From NCBI GenBank assembly GCA_964397565.1, contig CAYNJC010000024.1, positions 4,253 through 68,252 on the forward strand: DNA of 64,000 bases, written 5' to 3'. The notes beneath the pieces are model-generated. The model saw nothing but the letters and a program-made list of their open reading frames with translations, searched no databases and was not told where the DNA came from. Below, piece by piece: positions 41,971-50,568 of the stretch (the stretch's first letter is position 1; each line of letters begins with the position of its first letter). A program made the position numbers and the translations under genes. The stretch is from JAPLST01 sp964397565 (lineage in GTDB: Bacteria > Auribacterota > UBA3054 > JAPLST01).

Positions 41971-43128
41971 TCAGGCTTTGTTGAAGGAGGTGGACAAGTC
42001 TGCGGCCGGGCCTTTTGGCGCGGTGGCTTTAGTGCATTTCGAGGTGGCAATCAGCTCCTGCAATGTTCTGGCATACGCGGCGGCATCCAGCGGCAGCGTG
42101 ACCGTGCGGTCGGTCAAGGCCGAGTAGAGCATGGCGTTGGCGAGCGTGACCGAGTGGATGCCTTCCTCGGCCGGGGCAATCAACGGCGAGCCATCCAGAA
42201 TCGCATTGACAAAGTTCTGCAGAATCTCGACATGCTGGCCACCGCAGTCGTGGGCGGGGATATGCACCTGCCAGACTTCCGGGGTGCTGAACAGGCCGGG
42301 GTCGTGCATGCAGAACATCTTGACCGACGAGACCGTGCGATGGAAAGTGACCGTGCCGTTTTCGATCACGACTTTGCCGCGGTCGCCGGAGATTTCAAGG
42401 CGATTGGTGCCGGGCACCTCGCCGGTGGTGGTGACGAACACGCCGGTGGCGCCATTGGCATATTCAAGATAGGCGGTCACATCATCTTCAACTTCGATGC
42501 GGTGATACTTGCCGAAAGAGCAATGCGCACGCACCGTGGCGGGCATGCCGCACAGCCACTGCAGCAGATCGAGGTTATGCGGGCATTGATTCAGCAGGAC
42601 GCCGCCGCCTTCGCCGCCCCAGGTAGCGCGCCAAGCGGAGGAGTTGTAATAGGACTGGGTGCGGAACCAATTGGTGATCAGCCAATTGACGCGGCGCAGT
42701 TCGCCGAGCTCGCCCTGCTGGATCAGCGCGCGCACTTTGGCGTAATGCGGATCGGTGCGCTGGTTGAACATGGCGGCGAAGACTTGCGTGGCATTCGTGT
42801 GGGCGGCGATCAATCTCTGCGCATCGGCGACATGCACGGAAATAGGTTTCTCGACCAGCACATGCAGACCATTTTGCAGCGCATCAATGCCGATGGTGGT
42901 GTGCGCGTAATGCGGTGTGACGACGAGCAGCGCGTCGACCAAGCCGGAGCGGATCAGCGCGGCGCTGTCGGTGAAGTGGGGGAGATCAGGATAGTGTTCG
43001 AGCGTGGCCGGATCGAGGTCGCAGACTGCGGTCACGCGGACGCGCTGGACTTTATTCTCCAGCAGATTGCGCAGATGGAAGGTGCCCATCGCGCCGAGGC
43101 CGATGACACCGAGACGAACAGTATTCAT
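41971..43128 (-). CDS. Gfo/Idh/MocA-family NAD(P)-dependent sugar dehydrogenase
   Basis: The 385-residue enzyme has the N-terminal Rossmann fold LGVIGLGAMGTFHL and the EKP motif in HVLVEKPIS, followed by the C-terminal alpha/beta domain with GGVLLNQCPHNLDLLQW, which carries the catalytic His. Start at Met22 of the longest frame was chosen because the upstream codons overlap lpxA and the Rossmann fold starts at once. No clear Shine-Dalgarno is visible. In some bacteria a Gfo/Idh enzyme (GnnA) next to lpxA makes the 3-amino sugar of lipid A together with the aminotransferase GnnB; no aminotransferase is nearby, so I do not propose this as its role. Confidence 0.88.
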   Translation of the reverse strand: MNTVRLGVIGLGAMGTFHLRNLLENKVQRVRVTAVCDLDPATLEHYPDLPHFTDSAALIRSGLVDALLVVTPHYAHTTIGIDALQNGLHVLVEKPISVHVADAQRLIAAHTNATQVFAAMFNQRTDPHYAKVRALIQQGELGELRRVNWLITNWFRTQSYYNSSAWRATWGGEGGGVLLNQCPHNLDLLQWLCGMPATVRAHCSFGKYHRIEVEDDVTAYLEYANGATGVFVTTTGEVPGTNRLEISGDRGKVVIENGTVTFHRTVSSVKMFCMHDPGLFSTPEVWQVHIPAHDCGGQHVEILQNFVNAILDGSPLIAPAEEGIHSVTLANAMLYSALTDRTVTLPLDAAAYARTLQELIATSKCTKATAPKGPAADLSTSFNKA

Positions 43129-43159
43129 GCGAGCGGGGGCACGAGCCAACCGTGCCGGT

Positions 43160-43939
43160 TCAGCGGACGATGCCGCGTTCACTGCGGTCAATAAAGTCGG
43201 CCATTTGGAGCGCGGGCGGGCAGGCGGCCAGTTCGGCGCGAATGCGGACGACGGCCTCGCGCGCCTTGAGCTGCTGGCGGAAGATCAGGCGATAGGCTTC
43301 CTTGATGGCGGTGACGGTTGTGTCATCCATGCCCATGCGTTTCAGTTTGACGAGATTGAGACCGACACTGGCGGCCGGATTGCCGTCAGCAATGCAAAAC
43401 GGGACAATGTCTTGCACGATCTTGGTGCAGGCGCCGACCATCGCCATCTGGCCAATCCGGCAAAACTGGTGCACGCCGGCCATGCCACCCAGGATGGCGT
43501 GATCCTCGATGGTGACATCGCCGGCCAAGGTTGCCAGGTTCGACATGATGACATGATTGCCGATGACGCACTTGTGGGCGATGTGGCAATAGGCCATGAT
43601 CAGATTGTGGTCGCCGATTTCGGTGGCGTCACCGTCATTGGTGGCGGTGTTGATCGTGACGAATTCGCGAAACACATTGTGATGCCCGATACGCAGATAG
43701 CAGGTACCGCCGGTGAATTTGAGGTCCTGCGTTTTTTGGCCGAGCGAGGCCATCGGGAAAATCTCACAGTGTTCGCCGATGGTCGTATGGCCGTCAATGA
43801 CGGCATGCGCCATGATGCGCGTGCCGGCGCCGATCCGCACGTGCGGGCCGATGACGACGAACGGCCCGACCTCGACATCGGGCGCGAGTTCGGCCTGCGG
43901 CGCAATAACCGCGCTGGAATGCACCGAGGCCATGGTCAA
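43160..43939 (-). CDS. lpxA: Acyl-[ACP]--UDP-N-acetylglucosamine O-acyltransferase
   Basis: LpxA carries out the first step of lipid A synthesis. The 259 residues have left-handed beta-helix hexapeptides and the sequence GGMAGVHQFC. Catalytic His122 and conserved His119 are in CHIAHKC, and His157 is in VHQFC. The usual third histidine (E. coli H144) is replaced by Asp141 in LAGDVTI. The downstream C-terminal helical domain (VKLKRMGMDDTTVTAI) matches the family. It overlaps fabZ by 4 bases and belongs to skp-lpxD-lpxC-fabZ-lpxA, so this is the canonical copy. Confidence 0.93.
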   Translation of the reverse strand: MTMASVHSSAVIAPQAELAPDVEVGPFVVIGPHVRIGAGTRIMAHAVIDGHTTIGEHCEIFPMASLGQKTQDLKFTGGTCYLRIGHHNVFREFVTINTATNDGDATEIGDHNLIMAYCHIAHKCVIGNHVIMSNLATLAGDVTIEDHAILGGMAGVHQFCRIGQMAMVGACTKIVQDIVPFCIADGNPAASVGLNLVKLKRMGMDDTTVTAIKEAYRLIFRQQLKAREAVVRIRAELAACPPALQMADFIDRSERGIVR

Positions 43940-44400
43940 ACCTGCGCGGGTGGGTCGGCGATGGCGAACGCGACGACGGCTTCCGAGACGACCGTGCCGT
44001 TGACGCTGGCGACGGCTTTGGCTTTGCCGGTGGTGCTGCGCATGCGGATCATATCCACGCGCAAGACCAATTGGTCACCGGGCACGACCGGTTTGCGGAA
44101 TTTGACTTGGTCAATCGTCATGAAGAACGGAATTTTACCTTTGTAGGCGGGATTGGACAGGACGACGATGGCGGCGGCCTGGGCCATGGCTTCGACAATC
44201 AAGACGCCGGGCATGACCGGCGAACCAGGGAAATGGCCGGCGAAGAACCATTCGTTGATGGTCACGTTCTTGGTGGCGATGACATACGTGGCGCAGTCGG
44301 TTTCGTCGATTTTGTCAATCAGCAGAAAGGGCGGACGGTGCGGAAGGATGTTCTGAATCTGACAGATATCGAAGGTGCGTTTCTCGTGGGCGGTGTGCAT
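43936..44400 (-). CDS. fabZ: (3R)-hydroxyacyl-ACP dehydratase FabZ
   Basis: FabZ dehydrates beta-hydroxyacyl-ACP in fatty acid synthesis and competes with LpxA for hydroxymyristoyl-ACP. The signature FAGHFPGSPVMPGVLIVEAMAQ includes the active-site His and Glu. The start was set at Met17 of the longest frame, 5 bases after the lpxC stop. The 154-residue length fits. LpxC and FabZ are separate here, in contrast to the LpxC-FabZ fusion seen in Bacteroidota and Chlorobi. Confidence 0.94.
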   Translation of the reverse strand: MHTAHEKRTFDICQIQNILPHRPPFLLIDKIDETDCATYVIATKNVTINEWFFAGHFPGSPVMPGVLIVEAMAQAAAIVVLSNPAYKGKIPFFMTIDQVKFRKPVVPGDQLVLRVDMIRMRSTTGKAKAVASVNGTVVSEAVVAFAIADPPAQV

Positions 44401-44405
44401 GGCAA

Positions 44406-45263
44406 CTACTGTTCGCGTGAAGGTGAGGCAATGCCGGCCGCGGCGCACAATGCGCGGGCCAAGGCAACATTCAAGGTATGGCCAGAGCGAATCGAGATGA
44501 CATGGGCGCGCACACGCCGGCCGGTCAAGGTCAGATCGCCGATCAAGTCCATGATTTTGTGGCGCACAAATTCGTCGGGATAGCGCAGGCCGTCCTTGGT
44601 GAGGATGGCTTGGTCGGTGATGACGATGGCGTTATCCAGACTGCCGCCTTTGATCAGGCCGGCGTTCAGCAATTGTTCGAGTTCGCTGTAGAGCGCAAAG
44701 GTGCGTGCCGGCGCGAGTTCGTTGACGAACGTGGCCGCAGTGATGGGGAACTCGCGGAACTGCGGCTTGATCGCCGGATGATTGTAACTGAGCGTGTACG
44801 AAATGCGGAAATCATCTGCGGGCAGGGCACAGAGGGCCATACCGCTGGCCTCGACGGCGAGCGGCGCAGTGATGGACAGGAACGGTTGGTCGGCGTCCTG
44901 CTCGACGCGGCCGGCTGCCTGCAGAATTTTGACAAACGGGCGGGCCGAGCCATCTGTCAGTGGTGTTTCGGGCGCATTCACTTCTACGATGACATTATCC
45001 AGGCCGAGACACTGAATCGAGGCGAGAATATGCTCGACCGTTTGGACAATGGCGGGGCCGACGCCGAGGGTTGTGCTGCGCTGCGTGTCCATGACACTGG
45101 CGATGTGGGCCGGAATTTCGGGCTTGTCCGGCAAGTCCACGCGGCGGAAACGGACGCCGGTGTTAACGTCGGCCGGCACGAAGCGCAGGGTCGTGATGCG
45201 GCCGGTGTGCAGACCAATCCCGGCCAAGGCCTGGGGGGTTGCTATCGTCGCCTGGCGGGCCAT
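44406..45263 (-). CDS. lpxC: UDP-3-O-acyl-N-acetylglucosamine deacetylase LpxC
   Basis: The zinc amidase commits the precursor to lipid A. Its 285 residues have the typical two-domain structure: GIGLHTGRITTLRF at the start, VEHILASIQCLG (zinc His), RHKIMDLIGDL (second zinc His and zinc Asp) and RSGHTLNVALARAL (catalytic His). It starts after the lpxD stop with a 2-base gap. Confidence 0.96.
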   Translation of the reverse strand: MARQATIATPQALAGIGLHTGRITTLRFVPADVNTGVRFRRVDLPDKPEIPAHIASVMDTQRSTTLGVGPAIVQTVEHILASIQCLGLDNVIVEVNAPETPLTDGSARPFVKILQAAGRVEQDADQPFLSITAPLAVEASGMALCALPADDFRISYTLSYNHPAIKPQFREFPITAATFVNELAPARTFALYSELEQLLNAGLIKGGSLDNAIVITDQAILTKDGLRYPDEFVRHKIMDLIGDLTLTGRRVRAHVISIRSGHTLNVALARALCAAAGIASPSREQ

Positions 45264-45265
45264 GA

Positions 45266-46312
45266 TCAGGGCGCGAGGTGGTCGAGGCGGGCGGTGAGCT
45301 CGGCCACGCGCTTTTCGAGCAACTTGATCGTGCGTGCCAGTTCAGGCAGGCGCACGACGACGCTCTCGCGCTTCTTGTACGTCATGTGGGGCGTGGCCGG
45401 CGAACCGATGTAGAAGCCCGCTTGCGTGAGTTCCTTGGTGACGCCGCACTGCGCGCCAATGATGATGTTGTCGTGAATCTTGATGTGCCCGACCATGCCG
45501 GCTTGGCCGGCCATGATGACGTGATTGCCGACTTTGGCCGAGCCGCTCAAGCCGGCTTGGGCGCAAATGATGCTGTCCTCGCCGATTTCACAGTTGTGCG
45601 CGATCTGGACGAGATTGTCAATCTTGGTGCCACGCCGGATGATGGTGCGATCAAAGCGGGCGCGGTCAATCGTCGCATTGGCGCCGATCTCGACATCGTC
45701 TTCCAGAATGACCGTGCCGATCTGTGGGATTTTGACATGCTTTCCGTCGATTTGCTCGTAGCCAAAGCCATCCGTGCCGATCGCCGCGCCGACATGAATA
45801 ATGACGCGCTGGCCGACCGCGCAACGCTCGCGAATGGTGACGCGCGGATACAGGAAGCAGTCGTTGCCCACGCGGGTGCAATGCCCGATGTAGCAGAACG
45901 CGCCGATGACGACGTTGTCACCGATGGTGGCGCCGGGCTCGATGACGGCATACGGCTGGACAGAGACGTTCTTGCCGAGGACGGCATCCGGCGCGACAAT
46001 GGCGCTGGGATGCACGCCGGGCGCGTAGATGATCGGCGGCGGGGCCAAGGCGCGGGTCAGCACGTGGAACGCGTCGCGCGGATTGCGCACGCGGATTTGC
46101 GGCATGCTGGCGGTCGTCTGCAAGTCGGCCCGGATCAAGACCGCGGCCGCGTGCGAATGCTGCAGCGCGTCAAGGTATTTCGGATCGACGACAAACGTCA
46201 GATCGCCCGGCTCGGCTTCATTGACACCGCGCACGTTATGCACGCGCACGGTGCCATCACCGACCACCTCGGCCTGCAACAATTGGGCAATTTCGGCAAC
46301 AGAAATATCCAC
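45266..46312 (-). CDS. lpxD: UDP-3-O-(3-hydroxyacyl)glucosamine N-acyltransferase LpxD
   Basis: LpxD adds the N-linked acyl chain in lipid A synthesis. The 348-residue protein has the N-terminal uridine-binding domain and a long beta-helix. The catalytic region is QIAHNCEIGEDSIICAQAGLSGSAKVG, with the histidine in AHN. The last 40 residues form a C-terminal helix with coiled-coil character. Its start is 33 bases after the skp stop. Confidence 0.95.
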   Translation of the reverse strand: MDISVAEIAQLLQAEVVGDGTVRVHNVRGVNEAEPGDLTFVVDPKYLDALQHSHAAAVLIRADLQTTASMPQIRVRNPRDAFHVLTRALAPPPIIYAPGVHPSAIVAPDAVLGKNVSVQPYAVIEPGATIGDNVVIGAFCYIGHCTRVGNDCFLYPRVTIRERCAVGQRVIIHVGAAIGTDGFGYEQIDGKHVKIPQIGTVILEDDVEIGANATIDRARFDRTIIRRGTKIDNLVQIAHNCEIGEDSIICAQAGLSGSAKVGNHVIMAGQAGMVGHIKIHDNIIIGAQCGVTKELTQAGFYIGSPATPHMTYKKRESVVVRLPELARTIKLLEKRVAELTARLDHLAP

Positions 46313-46345
46313 GCGGGATTCCTCGGCTGGTACGATGGCGCGGCG

Positions 46346-46951
46346 CTACTGGACGCGCGTCGGCACTTTACGCTGCAACTTGTCTTTCTCTTTTTCGTAG
46401 TCCGCATTTAGCAGCTGCGTCACGCGCTCGGTCAAGTCGGTGACTTGCGCGGCGTTCAGGTACAGAATCGGCTTGACATCCAGGATCATGGTCAGGTGCT
46501 GATCACGGCCCAGTTGTTCGATGATCGCCCTGATTTTGTTGGCGATGCGCTTTAGATCCACGCTTTGGCGTTCAAGAATATCCTCGCGCGACTGGGTCTG
46601 GAAGTCCATCAATTCCTGGCGCTTGCGATTGTATTCGGGCAAGCGCGCCTTGCGCTGCTCTTCGGACATGACGCTGAGTTCCTCTTCGAGTTTGCGGATG
46701 GCCCCCAACTTTTGCTGGCCTTCCTCCTCTTTGAGATCGATCTTGGAGCGTGCTTCGCGATCAATCTCCTTGAATTCAAGCGCGCCCTGCAGCACCAGCT
46801 CGGTGTCGACCGAGCCAATCGTAAGAGGCCCCGCAGACGCGGTGACAGTCGCGGTCGCGGGGGCCGGCCCGGCGGCGCTGCAGAGACAGGTCGCGAGCGT
46901 CATGCCGCCGACCAAAAACCAAGATGCACGGGTGATCATAAGTGTGCTCAT
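46346..46951 (-). CDS. skp: OmpH/Skp-like periplasmic chaperone
   Basis: The 201-residue protein carries an N-terminal signal peptide and a long helical region with heptad-like acidic-basic pattern (VLQGALEFKEIDREARSK...). Skp holds unfolded outer membrane proteins in the periplasm and commonly precedes lpxD. bamA, the usual upstream neighbour, is absent. Good promoter hexamers lie upstream at 46976-47004. Confidence 0.85.
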   Translation of the reverse strand: MSTLMITRASWFLVGGMTLATCLCSAAGPAPATATVTASAGPLTIGSVDTELVLQGALEFKEIDREARSKIDLKEEEGQQKLGAIRKLEEELSVMSEEQRKARLPEYNRKRQELMDFQTQSREDILERQSVDLKRIANKIRAIIEQLGRDQHLTMILDVKPILYLNAAQVTDLTERVTQLLNADYEKEKDKLQRKVPTRVQ

Positions 46952-46975
46952 TCAATGGTTGGTTAGATGGTGGAT

Positions 46976-47004
46976 ATTGTAGCAGAACGGGCGCTGGATG
47001 TCAA
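46976..47004 (-). promoter_or_regulatory. Promoter of skp-lpx operon
   Basis: TTGACA (46999-47004) and TACAAT (46976-46981) are 17 bases apart on the minus strand with TCTGC before the -10 box. The transcription start is expected about 18 bases before the skp ATG. The rest of 47005-47296 contains no gene I can support. Confidence 0.85.
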
Positions 47005-47296
47005 CGCGCGCGTGCCGGCCCCTGAAATCCCGAGGATGGTGGCGCCGAGCGTATTGAGGCAGAGTGCCGCCAAGGATCAGCTGGGAGTCAAATTGGTGGT
47101 ACAACAGACACGCAGGTGCATGCTGCGCACCGTGCCAGCCAAATTGTCCACAGCGCGGGCACATATTTTACAGCAGCTCCGGCGAGAACATTTCTCAAAC
47201 AATTGCACCGCATATAGTTATGGACAATGCACGGCATGGCATTGCTTATGCCCACTATTATATGACAGTAGTCTTAACTCAACCATCAAGGACTAT

Positions 47297-47503
47297 ATGA
47301 AAAGACTGTCAATCTGCCTAACGCTTGTTCTTGCTTGCCTGGTGACCGCCTCTGCTATGTTTGCCCAGACCCACGGCAGAGATGCCAACAAATCGAGAAA
47401 ACAGCCGAGCATGACCAACCGCGTCGATCGGATTGCGGTGACCAATGCTGCCGGCAAAGTAGTACACCCGGTGCGCAGGTCAGAACGTCGGGGCCAACGT
47501 TGA
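47297..47503 (+). CDS. Tiny secreted basic protein (68 residues)
   Basis: The short frame starts at ATG 47297 after AAGGA and has a good signal peptide, MKRLSICLTLVLACLVTASA. The rest is basic and ends in RRSERRGQR. A strong rho-independent terminator 12 bases after the stop supports a real transcript. The longer frame from 46967 lacks a ribosome binding site. No family is recognised. It could be a secreted RNA- or membrane-binding peptide; the evidence goes no further than the sequence. Confidence 0.6.
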   Translation: MKRLSICLTLVLACLVTASAMFAQTHGRDANKSRKQPSMTNRVDRIAVTNAAGKVVHPVRRSERRGQR

Positions 47504-47514
47504 ATTCGACAACT

Positions 47515-47548
47515 GGCGGTCTGCCGTTATCGGCAGGCCGTCTTTTTT
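47515..47548 (+). terminator. Rho-independent terminator of the tiny secreted protein gene
   Basis: GGCGGTCTGCCG and CGGCAGGCCGTC pair around the loop TTAT (two G-T wobble pairs), followed by six T residues at 47543-47548. The orientation fits the plus strand only. Confidence 0.85.
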
Positions 47549-47596
47549 GTGCATGGGCAGCGCGCCGCGACGTGTTAGCCAAGGTTCTCTGGGCGA

Positions 47597-48817
47597 TCAG
47601 ATGATGTGCGTTGCGCGTCCGGCTTGGAGAAAACGTTTGAGGATGCGCGCGATGTGTTCGTCGGTATGGATGGCGCTGACGCTCAGGCGCAAGCGTTCGC
47701 CACCCGGCGGCACTGCCGGCGCGATCACCAAGCTGGTGAAGACGCCTTGGGCGTAGAGGGTCCGCCACAAGGCCGCCGCACGTTCCATACTGCCGATCAA
47801 CACGGGAATAATGGGCGTCACGGACGCGCCGACATCAAATCCCAAATCGTGCAGGCCGTTGCGCAAGAGGTCTGAAACCTGGCGCAAGCGCACGCGCCGT
47901 TCCGGCTCTTGCTGCACGATCTCCAGTGACGCGATCACGGCGGCGGCCATCGGCGCCGACAGAGCTGCTGAGAAAATCAGTGAGCGCGCATGATGGCGCA
48001 CATAATCGATCACATTCCTGGTTCCGGCAATAAAGCCGCCCGAGGCCGCCAAGGCCTTTGAAAACGTGCCCATGACCACGTCGACCTCATCGAGGCAGCC
48101 GAGTTCCTCCGCAGTACCGGCGCCGTTGGCGCCCAGAACACCGATGCCATGCGCGTCATCCACGATCACGCGCGCGCCGTGCGCATGTGCTGTGGCGAGC
48201 AGCGTCGGCAACGGCGCGATGTCGCCATCCATGCTATAGACGCCCTCAATCACGACCAACGCGCCGCCATCCTCATCCGTTTTTTCCAGCAGGGCCGCCA
48301 AGGCCGCGGCATCATTGTGCGGAAAGCGGGCCATGCGCGCATGCGACAGGCAGCAGCCATCCAAGATGGACGCATGCACCAGCTTGTCGGCAAACACCCA
48401 ATCCTTGCGGTGGGCCAGGGCGCTGATCAGGCCCAGATTGGCTTGCATGCCGGTGCTGAACACCAAAGCCGCCTCCTTGCGCACGAAGGCCGCCAAGCGC
48501 GTCTCCAGCTTTTCATGAATACGCAAGGTGCCCGCCAGAAAACGCGAGGAACAACAGCCCGTGCCGTAGTGGTGCAAAGCGTGCGCCGCCGCCGCCTGCA
48601 CGCGCGGATCGTGCGCCAGCCCCAAATAGTCATTCGAGGCCAGCATCAACATGGTCTGGCCGGCAATCACCACCTCCGGTCCGGGCGCTGATTCGAGCAC
48701 GTGAAAGTACGGATAGTACCCGCAACGCCGTGCTTCTTCCGCCGTCCGGTATTCCGCACAACGGGTGAAGATATCCTTCACTTTACGCGTGGACATAGTG
48801 TGCATAGGTTGCTGCAT
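47597..48817 (-). CDS. Alpha-oxoamine synthase family PLP enzyme (serine palmitoyltransferase-like or KBL/BioF-like)
   Basis: The 406-residue enzyme shows the class I/II fold with RCGYYPYFHVLES at the N-terminus, TMLMLASNDYLGL, and the PLP sites VDDAHGIGVLG at about 219-229 and GTFSKAL with Lys254. The Y-Y-P-Y-F motif at the N-terminus is more like bacterial serine palmitoyltransferases than BioF; no bioBCD gene is nearby. If it is a serine palmitoyltransferase, the organism may make sphingolipids. KBL or BioF roles remain possible. Start alternatives are Met5 and Met8; the GAGGA motif lies directly before Met1, so the exact start is uncertain. Confidence 0.8.
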   Translation of the reverse strand: MQQPMHTMSTRKVKDIFTRCAEYRTAEEARRCGYYPYFHVLESAPGPEVVIAGQTMLMLASNDYLGLAHDPRVQAAAAHALHHYGTGCCSSRFLAGTLRIHEKLETRLAAFVRKEAALVFSTGMQANLGLISALAHRKDWVFADKLVHASILDGCCLSHARMARFPHNDAAALAALLEKTDEDGGALVVIEGVYSMDGDIAPLPTLLATAHAHGARVIVDDAHGIGVLGANGAGTAEELGCLDEVDVVMGTFSKALAASGGFIAGTRNVIDYVRHHARSLIFSAALSAPMAAAVIASLEIVQQEPERRVRLRQVSDLLRNGLHDLGFDVGASVTPIIPVLIGSMERAAALWRTLYAQGVFTSLVIAPAVPPGGERLRLSVSAIHTDEHIARILKRFLQAGRATHII

Positions 48818-48916
48818 TCCTCGTTAGCTCTCTAAGTGATACTTCGTGTCGCGTGATGATGCGGGTTACGGCCAGTCTGTAACGTGCCGTTGATCACCAC
48901 CGCCGCTTGACAGGGT

Positions 48917-48945
48917 AGTATAGCATAGCGGCGTGCGAGATGCAA
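48917..48945 (-). promoter_or_regulatory. Promoter of the oxoamine synthase gene
   Basis: TTGCAT (48940-48945) and TATACT (48917-48922) are 17 bases apart with CTATGC before the -10 box. It is divergent from the promoter at 48982-49010. Confidence 0.75.
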
Positions 48946-48981
48946 CTGGAATGCGCGACAGGGTTACGCATACTGCGGCGG

Positions 48982-49010
48982 TTGACGCGCGTGCGCAAGT
49001 CTGGTACTAT
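48982..49010 (+). promoter_or_regulatory. Promoter of GDP-L-fucose synthase gene
   Basis: TTGACG (48982-48987) and TACTAT (49005-49010) are 17 bases apart. The leader to the ATG at 49035 is about 20 bases. Confidence 0.6.
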
Positions 49011-49034
49011 ACTGCATCAACCACCACGAGAACC

Positions 49035-49973
49035 ATGAGTACGTTTGAAACGCAACGCATCTGTATTACCGGCGGCGCGGGCTTTCTGGGCTCGCATCTG
49101 GTTGCGCATCTGCGCACGCGCGGCTGCCGCAACATATATATCCCGACCATCGAGGAATACGACCTGACGCGCGAGCCCGATGTGGTGCGCATGTATGCCA
49201 CGGCCAAGCCGGATGTGGTCATTCACTTGGCCGCGATCGTGGGTGGCATCGGCGCAAATCGCGCACACCCTGGCTCGTTTTACTATAAGAATATGATGAT
49301 GGGCGCCCTGCTGATTGAGCATGCCCGCCTGACCGGCATCCGGAAGTTCGTGGCCATCGGCACGATTTGCGCCTACCCGAAATTCACGCCGGTGCCGTTC
49401 AAGGAAGAGGAGTTGTGGAATGGCTATCCGGAGGAAACCAATGCGCCCTATGGCATCGCCAAGAAATGCATGCTGGTGCAACTGCAATCCTATCGTGAAG
49501 AGTACGGCATGCATGGCATCTTCTTGCTGCCGGTGAATTTGTATGGCCCGCGCGACAACTTCAACGAGCAGACGTCCCATGTGATTCCGGCGCTGATCCG
49601 CAAGTGCGTCGAAGCCAAGCAGGCGGGTGCAGCCAGCGTCGCCTGCTGGGGCACGGGCAACGCCACGCGTGAGTTCCTGTTTGTCGAAGATGCGGCGGCG
49701 GCGATCGCCTTGGCCACCGAGCGTTATGACGGCGCGGCGCCGGTCAACATCGGGGCCGGCTTTGAAATCCGCATTCGCGCCTTGGCCGAACTGATCGCGC
49801 GCAAGACCGGCTTCACCGGCCAGCTCGTCTGGGACCCGACCCAACCCGACGGCCAGCCACGCCGCTGTCTCGACGTCGCGCGTGCCGAGGCCTTGTTCGG
49901 GTTCCGTGCCCGCACGTCGTTTGAGGATGGCCTGCAAAAAACGATTGACTGGTATGTCCAAACGCATTCTTGA
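49035..49973 (+). CDS. fcl: GDP-L-fucose synthase
   Basis: The 312-residue short-chain dehydrogenase/epimerase converts GDP-4-keto-6-deoxymannose into GDP-L-fucose. It has the nucleotide-binding motif TGGAGFLGSH and the segment HLAAIVGGIGANRAHPGSFYYKNM characteristic of this family. The catalytic Tyr and Lys are in APYGIAKK. The family end VWDPTQPDGQPRRCLDVARA is also present. The start was set at 49035 because the fold starts there and GAGAACC precedes. The partner gmd is not in the window. The downstream sugar transferase overlaps by 20 bases, implying a fucose-containing surface glycan. Confidence 0.93.
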   Translation: MSTFETQRICITGGAGFLGSHLVAHLRTRGCRNIYIPTIEEYDLTREPDVVRMYATAKPDVVIHLAAIVGGIGANRAHPGSFYYKNMMMGALLIEHARLTGIRKFVAIGTICAYPKFTPVPFKEEELWNGYPEETNAPYGIAKKCMLVQLQSYREEYGMHGIFLLPVNLYGPRDNFNEQTSHVIPALIRKCVEAKQAGAASVACWGTGNATREFLFVEDAAAAIALATERYDGAAPVNIGAGFEIRIRALAELIARKTGFTGQLVWDPTQPDGQPRRCLDVARAEALFGFRARTSFEDGLQKTIDWYVQTHS

Positions 49974-50568
49974 TCTGGCGCTGGTCCTACCGCTGTTGGT
50001 GCTGACCGCGCCGTTGCTGGCGTGTATCGCGGTGTGGATCAAACTGGATTCGCGCGGCCCGGTCTTGTTTCATCAAACGCGGGTGGGCCAAGGCGGCCGG
50101 CTATTTTCCATTCTGAAATTCCGCACGATGGTGGTGGATGCCGAGCAACGCGGCTACTACACTGCGGAACACGATCCGCGCATCACCCGGTGCGGCGCAT
50201 TGCTGCGCCGCACTAGCCTGGATGAGCTGCCGCAACTCCTTAATATCTTACGCGGTGAGATGAGCGTGGTCGGCCCGCGCCCGACCTTGCCGTATCAAGT
50301 GGAGCAGTATACGCCGCGGCAACGCCGGCGCTTGGCAGTCAAGCCGGGTGTCACCGGCTGGGCCCAGGTCAACGGCCGCAACAGGCTGTCGTGGCCGCAA
50401 CGGATCGAACGTGATGTCTGGTATGTGGAGCACCAATCGCTCTGGCTTGATCTGCGGATTCTGGCGCGGACGCTGCGGGTCTGGCTGCGTGGCGAAGGCG
50501 TCTATGCCGACAAAGACAACTTCAAACTCAGCGCGCAGGATGATGCGCAGCTGGGCGGTCCAACGTGA
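49954..50568 (+). CDS. Small monotopic polyprenyl-phosphate sugar-1-phosphate transferase (PglC-like)
   Basis: The 204-residue enzyme has a single N-terminal reentrant-type hydrophobic segment (LDLALVLPLLVLTAPLLACIAVWIK) and the catalytic core: SRGPVLFHQTRVGQGG, ILKFRTMV, RRTSLDELPQLLNIL with the D-E pair, and VVGPRPTLP followed by KPGVTGWAQVNGRN. It starts within the end of the fcl gene and probably initiates a glycan containing fucose. This is the second such transferase in the window. Confidence 0.9.
   Translation: MSKRILDLALVLPLLVLTAPLLACIAVWIKLDSRGPVLFHQTRVGQGGRLFSILKFRTMVVDAEQRGYYTAEHDPRITRCGALLRRTSLDELPQLLNILRGEMSVVGPRPTLPYQVEQYTPRQRRRLAVKPGVTGWAQVNGRNRLSWPQRIERDVWYVEHQSLWLDLRILARTLRVWLRGEGVYADKDNFKLSAQDDAQLGGPT

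Noticed and set aside
41413..43194. 593-codon plus-strand frame across the sugar dehydrogenase and isomerase genes
   Set aside because: It is an antisense shadow spanning two real genes and their spacer.
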